From: DASRDR01 sp963812945 [NCBI: uncultured Candidatus Rokubacteria bacterium]
GTDB taxonomy: Bacteria > Methylomirabilota > Methylomirabilia > Rokubacteriales
NCBI GenBank assembly: GCA_963812945.1
Contig: CAWEXD010000008.1
Location: 310,001 to 374,000, forward strand
Direction of reading: 5' to 3'
DNA: 64,000 nucleotides
Below the pieces are notes generated by a model, which was not told the DNA's origin, searched no databases, and saw nothing but the letters and a program-made list of their open reading frames with translations. Both the position numbers and the translations under genes were made by a program. Shown piece after piece: positions 53,339-64,000 of the stretch; the first letter of the stretch is position 1; the number at the start of each line of letters is the position of its first letter.

Positions 53339-54230
53339 CGCGCTGCCCAGCGTGGTGGCCCAGGGGACGTTCGACGGCGTCCATCTGGGCCACCAGGCCG
53401 TGCTCCGCACGGCCGTGGGGCGGGCGCGGGCGCTCTCGCTGCGCCCGGTCGCCGTGACGTTCGACCCGAACCCTCTGGCGGTTCTCCGCCCCACCGAGGC
53501 CCCGCCCGGACTTCTGCCGCTCGACGAGCGGCTCGAGCGCATGGCGGAGCTCGGCCCCGAGGTGTGTCTCGTCATTCCCTTTACGGCGGAGTTCTCGCGG
53601 GTCGAGGCCGAGACGTACGTGCAGGAGGTGCTGCTCGGGCTCCTGCGAGCCCGAGAGATCGTCGTCGGGTTCAACCACGCGTTCGGACGCGGCGCGCGCG
53701 GCACGCCGGAGCTCCTCACACGGCTGGCCGCGTCGGCCGGAGTCCGCGTCCACGTCGTGTCGCCCCTCGAGGTCGACAGTGTCGCCGTGTCATCGACCTC
53801 GATCCGCGAGGCCCTCCGGCACGGTGACGTCGGTCGGGCCGGCAGCCTTCTGGGCCGTCCCTACACGCTCCGCGGTGTCGTGGCGCGGGGGGCGGCCCGT
53901 GGACGACTCCTCGGATTCCCGACGGCCAATCTCGCGGCCCCTCCGGAGCTTCTCCTGGCGGACGGGGTGTATGCCGCCCGAGCGGCATGGGACGGGGAGT
54001 CGGCTCCGGCCGTGGTCAACGTCGGGGTGCGGCCAACCTTCGACGGCGCCACGCGCCTGGTGGAGGCGCACCTCCTCGACGCGGCGCCGGACCTCTACGG
54101 CCGTCGCCTGGCGCTCGACTTCCTCGCGCGCATCCGGCCGGAGCGGCGGTTCGACTCGCTCGAGGCGCTGCGGGCCCAGATCGCCGACGACGTGACGATG
54201 GCCCGGCGCGTGCTCGGACCTGCGCCGTGA
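53301..54230 (+). CDS. ribF: Bifunctional riboflavin kinase / FAD synthetase
   Basis: 309 residues from the ATG of MRIVRGLDQYPPDALPSVVA. N-terminal nucleotidyltransferase GTFDGVHLGHQAVL, VVGFNHAFGRGARGTPELL and SVAVSSTSIREAL; C-terminal kinase GRPYTLRGVVARGAARGRLLGFPTANL and VVNVGVRPTFDG. Makes FMN and FAD. Overlap with truB suggests coupling. Confidence 0.95.
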   Translation: MRIVRGLDQYPPDALPSVVAQGTFDGVHLGHQAVLRTAVGRARALSLRPVAVTFDPNPLAVLRPTEAPPGLLPLDERLERMAELGPEVCLVIPFTAEFSRVEAETYVQEVLLGLLRAREIVVGFNHAFGRGARGTPELLTRLAASAGVRVHVVSPLEVDSVAVSSTSIREALRHGDVGRAGSLLGRPYTLRGVVARGAARGRLLGFPTANLAAPPELLLADGVYAARAAWDGESAPAVVNVGVRPTFDGATRLVEAHLLDAAPDLYGRRLALDFLARIRPERRFDSLEALRAQIADDVTMARRVLGPAP

Positions 54231-54322
54231 CCCTCGCCGCCGCGCGTGTCAGTGCGGACGAATCCCGCGCGGGGAGCGGTCGATGCGGCCCGACGTCGGG
54301 GAGTCTCGCAGGGGCGCGTCGG

Positions 54323-54351
54323 TTGCGGCAGGAGCACTCGCGTGGTAGCAT
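54323..54351 (+). promoter_or_regulatory. Sigma70-like promoter of rpsO
   Basis: TTGCGG (54323-54328), 17-nt spacer, TAGCAT (54346-54351). It predicts a leader of about 113 nt. A TTGACA at 54363 lies inside that leader and has no partner -10. Confidence 0.6.
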
Positions 54352-54406
54352 GCGTCGGTCGGTTGACATTCGAGTGGAGTAGCGTGGTCAGGTGAACCGT
54401 CCCAAG

Positions 54407-54455
54407 GGTGCAGCCACGGCCTGCACCAGGGGCGGCGATTGGGGGCCTGGCCCCC
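54407..54455 (+). promoter_or_regulatory. rpsO leader with two hairpins
   Basis: Hairpin 1: GGTGCAG (54407-54413) with CTGCACC (54421-54427), 7-nt loop. Hairpin 2: GGGGGC-CTG-GCCCCC (54441-54455), ending one base before the GAGGAGG ribosome site. S15 represses its own mRNA through leader structures that differ between phyla; this is a candidate. Confidence 0.5.
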
Positions 54456-54470
54456 GAGGAGGTCTCAGCC

Positions 54471-54740
54471 ATGCCCGTGCCTGCCGAGCGCAAGAAATCG
54501 CTGATCGACGGGTACCAGCGTCATGACGGCGACACCGGTTCGCCCGAGGTCCAGATCGCGCTCTTGACGGAGCGGATCAACGGGCTGACCGAGCACTTCA
54601 AATCCCACGTCAAGGACCACCACTCCCGCCGCGGACTCCTGCGCCTCATCGGCCAGCGCCGCGGCCTGCTCGAATACCTCAAGCGCACAGACATCGAGCG
54701 CTACCGCCAGATGCTCGAAAGGCTCGGGCTTCGGCGGTAG
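54471..54740 (+). CDS. rpsO: 30S ribosomal protein S15
   Basis: 89 residues from ATG, GAGGAGG nine bases upstream. [29 protein letters not shown] and [23 protein letters not shown] are invariant S15 features. Binds the three-way junction of 16S rRNA. Upstream of pnp as in most bacteria. Confidence 0.98.
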   Translation: MPVPAERKKSLIDGYQRHDGDTGSPEVQIALLTERINGLTEHFKSHVKDHHSRRGLLRLIGQRRGLLEYLKRTDIERYRQMLERLGLRR

Positions 54741-54742
54741 GA

Positions 54743-54799
54743 CCCCGGCGACGCCGGGGGTAGTCTCGTTAGGACCCGGGAGGAACGTGACCTCCCGGG
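54743..54799 (+). promoter_or_regulatory. rpsO-pnp intergenic double stem-loop
   Basis: Stem 1: CCCCGGC-GAC-GCCGGGG (54743-54759), three bases after the rpsO stop. Stem 2: perfect 9-bp CCCGGGAGG/CCTCCCGGG (54775-54799) with a 7-nt loop. In E. coli the same gap holds an rpsO terminator and an RNase III site that controls pnp; this is a likely functional analogue. Confidence 0.65.
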
Positions 54800-54866
54800 C
54801 AGTGGCCGGTGGGGTGGGCTCGACCGTGTGGCTCGCCGTGTCCGGCACGAGAGGATGGCAAGAGAC

Positions 54867-57098
<2,232 letters not shown>

Positions 57099-57122
57099 CC
57101 GCCGCGGCGCTTCGGGGTCCGC

Positions 57123-58406
57123 GTGACCGACGCCACGGCGAGTGTGGAGGGCGAGTACCGCAAGACGACCCTTCCGAACGGGATCCGGCTCGTCACGGAG
57201 CAGATCCCGCACGTTCGCTCGGTGGCCGTCGGCGTCTGGGTGGAGACGGGTAGTCGCTACGAGCCCATCACCCGGATCGGCATCTCCCACTTCATCGAGC
57301 ATCTGGTCTTCAAGGGGACCGAGACCCGGTCGGCCGAGGAGATCGCCCGGGACGTCGACTCGGTGGGCGGTCAGATGGACGCGTTCACCACGAAGGAGCA
57401 CACGTGCTTCTACGTGACGGTGCTGGACGAGCACCTCCCGCTCGCCGCGGATCTCCTCGCCGACGTCCTCCTTCATCCCCGGTTCCACGCCGGCGACATC
57501 GAGCGCGAGAAGACGGTCGTCCTCCAGGAGTTCGCGATGGTCGAGGACACGCCCGACGACGTGATCCACGACCTCTTCGCGGAGCGGGTCTGGCCCGAGC
57601 ACCCGCTCGGTCGCCCGATCCTGGGCGACCGGAAGGTGGTTCAGGCGCTCGACCGGAGCACGGTGCTGGCGCACTTCCGCGCGGAATACTGCCCGACCCG
57701 CATCACCATTGCCGCCGCCGGGCACGTCCGTCACGAGCGGCTCGTCGAGCTCCTGGGGACGCGGTTCCTCGACTTCCAGCAGCCGCCCCCGTTCCGGGCG
57801 GACGAGCGCCCGACGCTGGCGACCACGGTCGACCTGATCGAGCGTCCGCTGGAGCAGGTGCACTTCGTGCTGGGGGGCCGCGGGCTCGAGCAGGACGCCC
57901 CCGAGCGCTATGCGCTGTTCCTCCTGAACACCATCATCGGCGGCAGCATGTCCTCGCGCCTGTTCCAGGTCGTCAGGGAACGCGAGGGCCTCGTCTACTC
58001 GATCCACTCGGGCAACTCGGCCTTCCGCGACAGCGGGCTCTTCTACGTGTACGCGGGCACGGAGCCCGCCCACTTCCGGCGCGTGATTGACCTGACGCTC
58101 CAGGAGCTCCGGACGCTGCGGGCCGAGGGGGTCACCGCCGACGAGCTGCGGCGGGCGAAGGACCACCTCAAGGGGAGCCTGATGCTCTCCCTGGAGTCGA
58201 CCGGCAGCCGGATGACCCGGATCGCCAAGCAGGAGCTCTATTTCGGCCGCTCGTTCACGCTCGACGAGATCCTCGCCGACATCGAGCGGGTGACGCTGGC
58301 GGACCTGGGCCGCCTCGCGGAGCGCCTGCTCGGTGAGCCGCTGTCGCTGGTCGCGCTCGGCCCCAAGAGCCCGGAGATCCAGCTGCCGGAGAGCGTTCGG
58401 GTCTGA
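57123..58406 (+). CDS. M16 family zinc peptidase (pitrilysin/MPP-like)
   Basis: 427 residues from GTG. Inverted zinc motif His56-Phe-Ile-Glu59-His60 (SHFIEHLVFKGT), later TKEHTCFYVTVLDEHLP with the third-ligand Glu region following, and GGSMSSRLFQVVREREGLVYS. Single-chain form of ~420 residues as in Bacillus YmxG, which also follows pnp. Substrate unknown; probably cytosolic. Confidence 0.92.
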   Translation: MTDATASVEGEYRKTTLPNGIRLVTEQIPHVRSVAVGVWVETGSRYEPITRIGISHFIEHLVFKGTETRSAEEIARDVDSVGGQMDAFTTKEHTCFYVTVLDEHLPLAADLLADVLLHPRFHAGDIEREKTVVLQEFAMVEDTPDDVIHDLFAERVWPEHPLGRPILGDRKVVQALDRSTVLAHFRAEYCPTRITIAAAGHVRHERLVELLGTRFLDFQQPPPFRADERPTLATTVDLIERPLEQVHFVLGGRGLEQDAPERYALFLLNTIIGGSMSSRLFQVVREREGLVYSIHSGNSAFRDSGLFYVYAGTEPAHFRRVIDLTLQELRTLRAEGVTADELRRAKDHLKGSLMLSLESTGSRMTRIAKQELYFGRSFTLDEILADIERVTLADLGRLAERLLGEPLSLVALGPKSPEIQLPESVRV

Positions 58407-58419
58407 GGCGGCCCGCCCG

Positions 58420-59715
58420 ATGATCCCGCGCTACACCCGGCCAGAGATGGACGCCCTCTGGAGCGACGGGGCGAGGTACGCGCGGTGGCTTCGTGTCGAG
58501 CTGGCGGTCTGCGAGGCCTGGGGGCGACGGGGCGTCGTTCCCGCCGACGCGCTCGACCGGATCCGCCAGCGGGCACGGGTCGACGCCGCCCGGATCGCCG
58601 AGATCGAGGCGCGAGTCCATCACGACGTCATCGCCTTCCTCACGGACCTCGAGGGCGCGATCGGCGCGGATTCGCGGTTCGTCCACATCGGGCTGACCTC
58701 CTCGGACGTGGTGGACACGGCCTTGGCGCTCGCGCTCGTCGAGGCAGCCGACCGGCTGATCGCCGGGATGGACCGGCTTCGCGAGAGCCTGGCTCGGCTC
58801 GCGCTCCGGTACCGGGACACGCTGACGGTCGGCCGGACGCACGGGGTTCACGCGGAGCCGACCACGTTCGGTCTCAAGGCGGCCGGCTGGTACGCGGAGG
58901 CCGGGAGGAACCGCGAGCGGCTCGTGCGGGCCCGGGAGGCCGTGCGGGTGGGGAAGATCTCCGGGGCCGTGGGCACCTTCGCGCACGTCCCGCCCGACGT
59001 CGAGGAGGAAGTGTGCCGGGCGCTCGGCCTCGAGCCCGAGCCGGTCTCCACCCAGGTGGTGCAGCGCGACCGCCACGCCGAGCTCGTCACGACCTGCGCC
59101 GTCGTCGGCGGGGGCCTGGAGCGAATCGCCACGGAGATCCGGAGCCTCCAGCGGACGGAGATCCTGGAAGCGGAGGAGCCGTTCGGCGAGGGTCAGAAGG
59201 GGTCCTCCGCGATGCCCCACAAGCGGAACCCCTGGCTGTGCGAGCAGGTGACGGGGCTGGCGCGGGTCCTGCGCGCGCACGCCGGCGCCGCGCTCGAGGA
59301 CATCGCCCTCTGGCACGAGCGGGACATCAGCCACTCCTCGGTCGAGCGCATCGTGCTGCCCGACGCGACTACCCTCCTCGACTACCTCCTCGGGCAGAGC
59401 GTCCGGATCCTGGACGGGCTCCGGGTCTATCCCGAGCGGATGCGCGAGAATCTCGAGCGCTCCTACGGCCTGGTGTACTCCCAGCGCGTCCTCCTGGCCC
59501 TCACCGAGGCCGGAATGGCGCGCCAGGTGGCCTACGGGCTGGTCCAGCGGAACGCGATGCGGGCGTGGGAGGAGCGGCGGGCATTCCTGGAGTGCCTGGA
59601 GGCCGATCCCGAGGTGACGGAGCGCCTCGGTCCCGAGGCGCTGAAGGCCTGCTTCGATCCCGGCTGGTACCTGCGCCACGTCGACGCCGTCTTCCGGCGC
59701 GTCGGGCTCGGCTGA
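58420..59715 (+). CDS. purB: Adenylosuccinate lyase
   Basis: 431 residues from ATG. RYTRPEMDALWSDGARY, HIGLTSSDVVDTALALAL, GRTHGVHAEPTTFGLK, the signature EGQKGSSAMPHKRNPWLCE, and ISHSSVERIVLPD. Cuts SAICAR and adenylosuccinate. Starts the purine block; purC, often between purB and purS, is absent here. Confidence 0.97.
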   Translation: MIPRYTRPEMDALWSDGARYARWLRVELAVCEAWGRRGVVPADALDRIRQRARVDAARIAEIEARVHHDVIAFLTDLEGAIGADSRFVHIGLTSSDVVDTALALALVEAADRLIAGMDRLRESLARLALRYRDTLTVGRTHGVHAEPTTFGLKAAGWYAEAGRNRERLVRAREAVRVGKISGAVGTFAHVPPDVEEEVCRALGLEPEPVSTQVVQRDRHAELVTTCAVVGGGLERIATEIRSLQRTEILEAEEPFGEGQKGSSAMPHKRNPWLCEQVTGLARVLRAHAGAALEDIALWHERDISHSSVERIVLPDATTLLDYLLGQSVRILDGLRVYPERMRENLERSYGLVYSQRVLLALTEAGMARQVAYGLVQRNAMRAWEERRAFLECLEADPEVTERLGPEALKACFDPGWYLRHVDAVFRRVGLG

Positions 59716-59727
59716 GGAGGGCGAAGG

Positions 59728-59994
59728 GTGAGGGCGCGGATCGTGGTGCGGCTCCGTCCCGGGATCCTGGATCCCCAGGGCGCGACCATCCAGCGGGCGC
59801 TGGAAGGGCTCGGGTTCCCCGAGGTGCGCGACCTCAGGGTCGGCAAGGTGCTCGACCTCACGCTCGACGAGACGGACGCGGCGCGGGCACGACAGCGCCT
59901 GGACGAGATGTGCCGAAGGCTCCTCGCCAATCCGGTGATCGAGGATTTCACCTGTGAGGTGCTGGAGGGCGACGATGGTCGCCGAGCAAGCTGA
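59728..59994 (+). CDS. purS: Phosphoribosylformylglycinamidine synthase subunit PurS
   Basis: 88 residues from GTG. IVVRLRPGILDPQGATIQRALEGLGF and EVRDLRVGKVLDLTLDE are PurS hallmarks. Bridges PurQ and small PurL in the three-part FGAM synthase. 116 bp with a promoter separate it from purQ. Confidence 0.95.
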   Translation: MRARIVVRLRPGILDPQGATIQRALEGLGFPEVRDLRVGKVLDLTLDETDAARARQRLDEMCRRLLANPVIEDFTCEVLEGDDGRRAS

Positions 59995-60024
59995 GATCGC
60001 CACGGGCTCCCGAAGCGGCTCGGC

Positions 60025-60053
60025 TTGTACGCGCCCACGTCGCGTAGTAGAAT
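60025..60053 (+). promoter_or_regulatory. Strong sigma70-like promoter between purS and purQ
   Basis: TTGTAC (60025-60030), exactly 17-nt spacer, TAGAAT (60048-60053; 5/6 to consensus). It gives a ~50-nt leader with GGGAGAGGAGG before purQ. Confidence 0.65.
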
Positions 60054-60110
60054 CCTTCCCGAGCGGTCGAAGGGAGGCACTATCGTAACCGCGTCGGGAG
60101 AGGAGGCTTC

Positions 60111-60824
60111 ATGCGATTCGGCGTCGTGATCTTCCCGGGCACGTGGAGTGACATGGATTTCCACCACGTCATCTCCCAGGTGCTCCACCAGCCGGTCGAG
60201 TACGTGTGGCACCGGGACACCGATGTCGGCCGCTTCGATTGCCTGGTTCTCCCAGGCGGCTTCTCGTACGGCGACTACCTCAGGGCCGGGGCCGTGGCGG
60301 GACGATCCCCGATCGTCGGGGCCCTGCCGGGCTTCGTGGCCCGCGGCGGGCTGGTTCTGGGCAGCTGCAACGGCTTCCAGATCCTCTGCGAGGCCGGCCT
60401 CCTCCCCGGGACCCTCCTCCGGAACGAATGCCTCCAGTTCCGGTGCCAGTGGACCCACGTGACCGTCGAGCAGACCGAGAGCCCCTTCACCCGTGGGCTC
60501 CGACGCGGCCAGGTCCTCAAGATGCCGATCGCCCACGGCGAGGGGCGCTATCACGTCGACGCGGCCCTGCTGCGCCAGCTCCGGGAGCGGGACCAGATCG
60601 TGTTCCGCTACGCGACCGAAGCGGGCGAGGTGACGAACGGCGCCAACCCGAACGGCTCGGTCTGGAACGTCGCCGGCGTCTGCAACGAGGAGGGCACGGT
60701 CGTGGGGCTCATGCCGCATCCGGAGCGCGCGGCCGAGACCAGCGTCGGCAGTACCGACGGTCTGCTCCTGTTCCACTCGGTCCTCGGAAGCCTCGTCGAG
60801 AACGGATCCGTGCTCGGCCGCTAG
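60111..60824 (+). CDS. purQ: Phosphoribosylformylglycinamidine synthase subunit PurQ
   Basis: 237 residues from ATG. Class I glutamine amidotransferase: [19 protein letters not shown], nucleophile Cys86 in [28 protein letters not shown], and the His-Pro-Glu of [11 protein letters not shown]. Supplies ammonia to PurL. Confidence 0.97.
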   Translation: MRFGVVIFPGTWSDMDFHHVISQVLHQPVEYVWHRDTDVGRFDCLVLPGGFSYGDYLRAGAVAGRSPIVGALPGFVARGGLVLGSCNGFQILCEAGLLPGTLLRNECLQFRCQWTHVTVEQTESPFTRGLRRGQVLKMPIAHGEGRYHVDAALLRQLRERDQIVFRYATEAGEVTNGANPNGSVWNVAGVCNEEGTVVGLMPHPERAAETSVGSTDGLLLFHSVLGSLVENGSVLGR

Positions 60825-60841
60825 GGCGGGGAGGGGCGCGG

Positions 60842-63118
60842 ATGCCCGTGACCGGGTCCGAGCCGAAGGTCACCCCCGACCTGGCGGCATCGCACGGGCT
60901 CACCCGCGAGGAGTACGACCGCGTCGTCCGCCTGCTCGGGCGGGATCCCACGTATTCGGAGCTCGGGCTCTTCTCCGCGCTCTGGTCCGAGCACTGCTCG
61001 TACAAGTCCTCGCGCGTGCATCTCCGGCGTCTCCCCACCAAGGCCCCCCACGTCCTGCAAGGGCCCGGCGAGAACGCCGGGATCGTCGACGTCGGCGACG
61101 GCTTCGCGCTCGCGTTCAAGATCGAGAGCCACAACCACCCATCCTTCATCGAGCCGTTCCAGGGCGCGGCGACCGGTGTCGGCGGCATCCTCCGTGACAT
61201 CTTCACCATGGGGGCCCGCCCGATCGCGCTCTTGGATTCGCTGCGCTTCGGGTCGGCCGAGGACGCTGGGACACGCTATCTCCTCGGTGGCGTCGTCGCG
61301 GGGATCTCCCACTACGGGAACTGCTTCGGCTGCCCGACGGTTGGCGGCGAGGTCGCCTTCGATCCAGAGTACGCGCGGAACCCGCTGGTGAACGTGCTCT
61401 GCCTGGGCCTCGTGCCGAAGGACCGGATCTTCCGGGCGCGAGCGGACGGGGTGGGCAACACGTTCATCTACGTGGGCGCCAAGACCGGCCGTGACGGGAT
61501 CCACGGGGCGACCATGGCGTCCGAGGCCTTCGACGAGACCTCGGCCGAGCGGCGCCCGACCGTCCAGGTCGGCGACCCGTTCCGCGAGAAGCTCCTGCTG
61601 GAGGCGTGTCTCGAGGCCTTCCAGACCGGGGCGGTCGTGGGGATCCAGGACATGGGGGCGGCGGGGCTGGCCTGCTCCCTGTCCGAGATGCCCGCCCGGT
61701 CGGGGACGGGCGCCGACGTGGACCTGGAGCGCGTCCCCCAGCGCGAGCCGGGGATGACGCCGTACGAGATCCTCCTCTCGGAGTCCCAGGAGCGGATGCT
61801 CCTCGTCGTGGAGCGCGGCCGGGAAGCCGAGGTTCAGCGGGTCTTCCGGAAGTGGGAGCTGGACGCCGTCCCCATCGGGCGCGTGACGGCCGACGGGGTC
61901 CTCCGCGCCCGCATGCGGGGCGAGGTGGTGGCCGAGGTGCCGGTCCAGGCGCTGACCGACGACGCGCCCGTCTACGACCGGCCCCGCGCCCGCCCGGGCT
62001 GGCTGGACCGGAGCGGCGCGTTCGACCCCCGGACCCTGCCCGAGCCGGCGGACCCGGGCGCCGCGCTCCGGCGGCTCCTTGCCGCGCCCACGATCGCGTC
62101 GAAGCGAAACATCTGGCGGCAGTACGACCACATGGTCGGCATCAACACCCTCGTGATCCCGGGCTCCGACGCCGCTGTGCTCCGGATCAAGGGGACGCCG
62201 CGGGCCATTGCGGTGGCCACCGACGGCAACGGGCGCTTCGGGCAGCTCGATCCGTTCCTCGGGGGCGCGATGGCGGTCGCGGAAGCCGCCCGCAACGTCG
62301 TGTGCGCCGGCGGGCGCCCCTTGGCGGTCACCAACTGCCTGAACTTCGCGTCGCCCGAGCGGCCGGAGATCATGTGGCAGTTCGCCGAGACCGTCGACGG
62401 GATCGCGGCGGCCTGTCAGGCGCTGGGCATTCCGGTCACGGGGGGAAACGTCTCCTTCTACAACGAGACCCTGGGGCAGGCGATCCTGCCCACGCCAGTC
62501 GTCGGTGTCGTCGGGCTCCTCGAGGACGCGGAGCGGCGGACGACGCAGTGGTTCAAGGAGGAGGGAGACGTGATCGTCCTCCTGGGCGAGCCGGAGGGAC
62601 GGCTCGGCGGAAGCGAGTACCTCCGGACGTTCCACGGCCACCTGGCCGGGACGCCAGCGCCGCTCGACCTCAACCGGGAGCGCGCGGTGCAGGCCGCGTG
62701 CCTGGCGATCGTCGAGGCGGGGTGCGTCCGGTCGGCGCACGACTGCGCCGAGGGAGGCCTGGCGGTGGCGATCGCGGAGTGCTGCATCACCGGGCCGCAG
62801 CCGCTCGGGGCGACGGTCACTCTCCCGGAGGCCGCCCGCGTGGACGAGCTCCTGTTCGGCGAGGCGCCGTCCCGGATCGTGGTCACGACGGCGCCGGGGG
62901 ACGTCGAGCGGCTGATGCAGGTCGCGGGGGAGTGGGCGATCCCCGCCCGCATCCTCGGCCACGTGGGGGGCGATCGGCTCGAGCTTCGGGTGGGTACGGA
63001 GGCGCGCGTATCCCTCGGCGTGGACTCGCTCGCCGACGCGTTCGAGAACGGGCTGGCTCGCGCTCTGGAGCAGCCGATCGAGGCCTTGTCGGGACGGGAG
63101 GCGGAGGGCGCCGCATGA
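60842..63118 (+). CDS. purL: Phosphoribosylformylglycinamidine synthase subunit PurL (small form)
   Basis: 758 residues from ATG, the usual length of the PurS-dependent form. [40 protein letters not shown] with [64 protein letters not shown] and [15 protein letters not shown]-dependent FGAR to FGAM. Its stop is followed by purF 16 bp on. Confidence 0.97.
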   Translation: MPVTGSEPKVTPDLAASHGLTREEYDRVVRLLGRDPTYSELGLFSALWSEHCSYKSSRVHLRRLPTKAPHVLQGPGENAGIVDVGDGFALAFKIESHNHPSFIEPFQGAATGVGGILRDIFTMGARPIALLDSLRFGSAEDAGTRYLLGGVVAGISHYGNCFGCPTVGGEVAFDPEYARNPLVNVLCLGLVPKDRIFRARADGVGNTFIYVGAKTGRDGIHGATMASEAFDETSAERRPTVQVGDPFREKLLLEACLEAFQTGAVVGIQDMGAAGLACSLSEMPARSGTGADVDLERVPQREPGMTPYEILLSESQERMLLVVERGREAEVQRVFRKWELDAVPIGRVTADGVLRARMRGEVVAEVPVQALTDDAPVYDRPRARPGWLDRSGAFDPRTLPEPADPGAALRRLLAAPTIASKRNIWRQYDHMVGINTLVIPGSDAAVLRIKGTPRAIAVATDGNGRFGQLDPFLGGAMAVAEAARNVVCAGGRPLAVTNCLNFASPERPEIMWQFAETVDGIAAACQALGIPVTGGNVSFYNETLGQAILPTPVVGVVGLLEDAERRTTQWFKEEGDVIVLLGEPEGRLGGSEYLRTFHGHLAGTPAPLDLNRERAVQAACLAIVEAGCVRSAHDCAEGGLAVAIAECCITGPQPLGATVTLPEAARVDELLFGEAPSRIVVTTAPGDVERLMQVAGEWAIPARILGHVGGDRLELRVGTEARVSLGVDSLADAFENGLARALEQPIEALSGREAEGAA

Positions 63119-63134
63119 GTCCACGGGGAGCCCG

Positions 63135-64000
63135 GTGAGCGAGCCCTGGCTCGACGACGACAAGCTGCACGACGAGTGCGGGATCTTCGGCATCTTCAAC
63201 CATCCGGAGGCCGCCAACCTGACCTACCTCGGCCTCTACGCCCTCCAGCACCGGGGCCAGGAGTCGGCCGGGATCGCGGCGACGGACGGGCGGACGCTCC
63301 ACGTCGAGAAGGCCATGGGGTGGGTCGCCGACGTGTTCAGTCCGGAGCGCCTCCGCCGGCTGCCCGGCCGGTCGGCGATGGGTCACGTCCGCTACTCGAC
63401 CGCCGGCTCGTCGACGCTCCGGAACGCCCAGCCCATCAGCGCCTCGTTCTCCCGGGGCCCGATCGCCCTCGGGCATAACGGGAACCTGGTCAACGCCGAG
63501 ACGCTCCGCAAGGAGCTCGAGGCGCTGGGCTCTATCTTCCAGTCGACCTCGGACTCCGAGGTGATCCTGCACCTCATCGCCCGCGCCGACCGCCAGAGCC
63601 TGGAGCGGACGCTGGCCCAGGCGCTCGGGCAGGTCAGCGGGGCCTACTCCGTGGTCATGCTGACGCCGGACACGCTCATCGGCGTACGGGACCCGCACGG
63701 CTTCCGGCCGCTGGTGATCGGGCGTCTCGGCGAGTCGTGGCTGCTCGCGTCGGAGACCTGCGCGCTCGACCTCCTCGAGGCCGAGTACGTGCGCGACGTG
63801 GAGCCCGGCGAGATCGTCCTGATCGACCAGAACGGGCTGCGCTCGGTCAAGCCGTTTCCCGCGAAGAAGCCGCTCCACTGCGTCTTCGAGTACGTGTACT
63901 TCGCGCGTCCGGACACGACGCTCTGGGGCCAGAACGTGTACCAGGCGCGGAAGGCGCTGGGCCACCGGCTGGCCGAGGAGCACCCGGTGGAGGCGGACAT
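63135..64000 (+). CDS. purF: Amidophosphoribosyltransferase, 3' end outside window
   Basis: The first 288 residues from GTG (GGGGAG upstream). After a 14-residue propeptide comes the nucleophile Cys15 (DECGIFGIF), then YLGLYALQHRGQESAGIA, MGHVRYSTAGSS, LGHNGNLVNAETLR, DSEVILHLIAR and CVFEYVYFARPDT. The phosphoribosyl domain begins but is cut by the window edge. Catalyses the first step of purine synthesis and is normally feedback-inhibited by AMP/GMP. Confidence 0.96.
   Translation, partial: MSEPWLDDDKLHDECGIFGIFNHPEAANLTYLGLYALQHRGQESAGIAATDGRTLHVEKAMGWVADVFSPERLRRLPGRSAMGHVRYSTAGSSTLRNAQPISASFSRGPIALGHNGNLVNAETLRKELEALGSIFQSTSDSEVILHLIARADRQSLERTLAQALGQVSGAYSVVMLTPDTLIGVRDPHGFRPLVIGRLGESWLLASETCALDLLEAEYVRDVEPGEIVLIDQNGLRSVKPFPAKKPLHCVFEYVYFARPDTTLWGQNVYQARKALGHRLAEEHPVEAD

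Noticed and set aside
54363-54391. TTGACA at 54363 as the rpsO -35 box
   Set aside because: No TAnnnT at 16-18 nt; the TTGCGG-17-TAGCAT pair just upstream fits better.

Overview
The window is very GC-rich, uses GTG starts freely and packs its genes tightly, often with 1-4 base start/stop overlaps. It comes from a Gram-negative-type bacterium: it carries an RseP protease, lipoproteins and Lipid/UPP enzymes. The gene order rplM-rpsI-argJ-rpsB-tsf-pyrH-frr-uppS-cdsA-dxr-rseP-proS-rimP-nusA-ylxR-infB-ylxP-rbfA-nrnA-truB-ribF-rpsO-pnp-M16-purB-purSQLF, next to peptide ABC transporters and acyl-CoA enzymes, resembles uncultured Rokubacteria/NC10 (Methylomirabilota) or deltaproteobacterial-type genomes. 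That placement is my inference from gene content and order only; no rRNA marker is present.

Layout. 1-0.9 kb: end of a repeat-rich membrane protein. 0.96-2.2 kb (minus): NhaD/ArsB-type ion transporter. 2.3-6.7 kb: four-gene dipeptide/oligopeptide ABC transporter without a binding protein, then a TPR protein. 6.7-8.3 kb: SDR reductase and enoyl-CoA hydratase. 8.3-16 kb: mostly minus strand, with AlkB dioxygenase, GT39-like membrane glycosyltransferase, DadA-like oxidase, a GT2-methyltransferase fusion (plus), PhyH dioxygenase, glycolipid-binding-like protein and thioredoxin. 16.2-21 kb: an acid-activation cassette of PaaK-like CoA ligase, MmgE/PrpD and NDP-forming acyl-CoA synthetase. 21-26 kb: a scarred zone. 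Remnants of a NitT/TauT-type ABC transporter (binding-protein start, permease end, ATPase start) flank a minus-strand amidohydrolase and a frameshifted ABC_sub_bind protein; a twice-frameshifted nitrilase-family gene follows. 26-34 kb: ACT-malic enzyme, aminotransferase, CDP-alcohol phosphatidyltransferase-like protein, a membrane-GH99 fusion, a membrane protein and endonuclease III.

34.2-64 kb is an almost continuous plus-strand housekeeping block for translation, RNA decay, isoprenoid/phospholipid precursors, flavin and purine synthesis. It runs off the window inside purF. No tRNA, rRNA, CRISPR array, insertion sequence or phage gene was recognised.

Reading the spaces between genes gave a set of sigma70-like promoters of the form TTGnnn-17-TAnnnT, with TTGCGG recurring as the -35 box. 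Three lie exactly 6 nt before a start codon and predict leaderless mRNAs. Regulatory leaders are visible before argJ (terminator abutting its ribosome-binding site), rimP (short terminator-like leader), rpsO (two hairpins) and between rpsO and pnp. Several accessory enzymes have replaced catalytic residues (nitrilase-family Cys to Ala, CDP-alcohol transferase Asp to Ala, GH99 Glu to Gly, SDR Ser to Thr), which makes that half of the window the best place to look for new biology.
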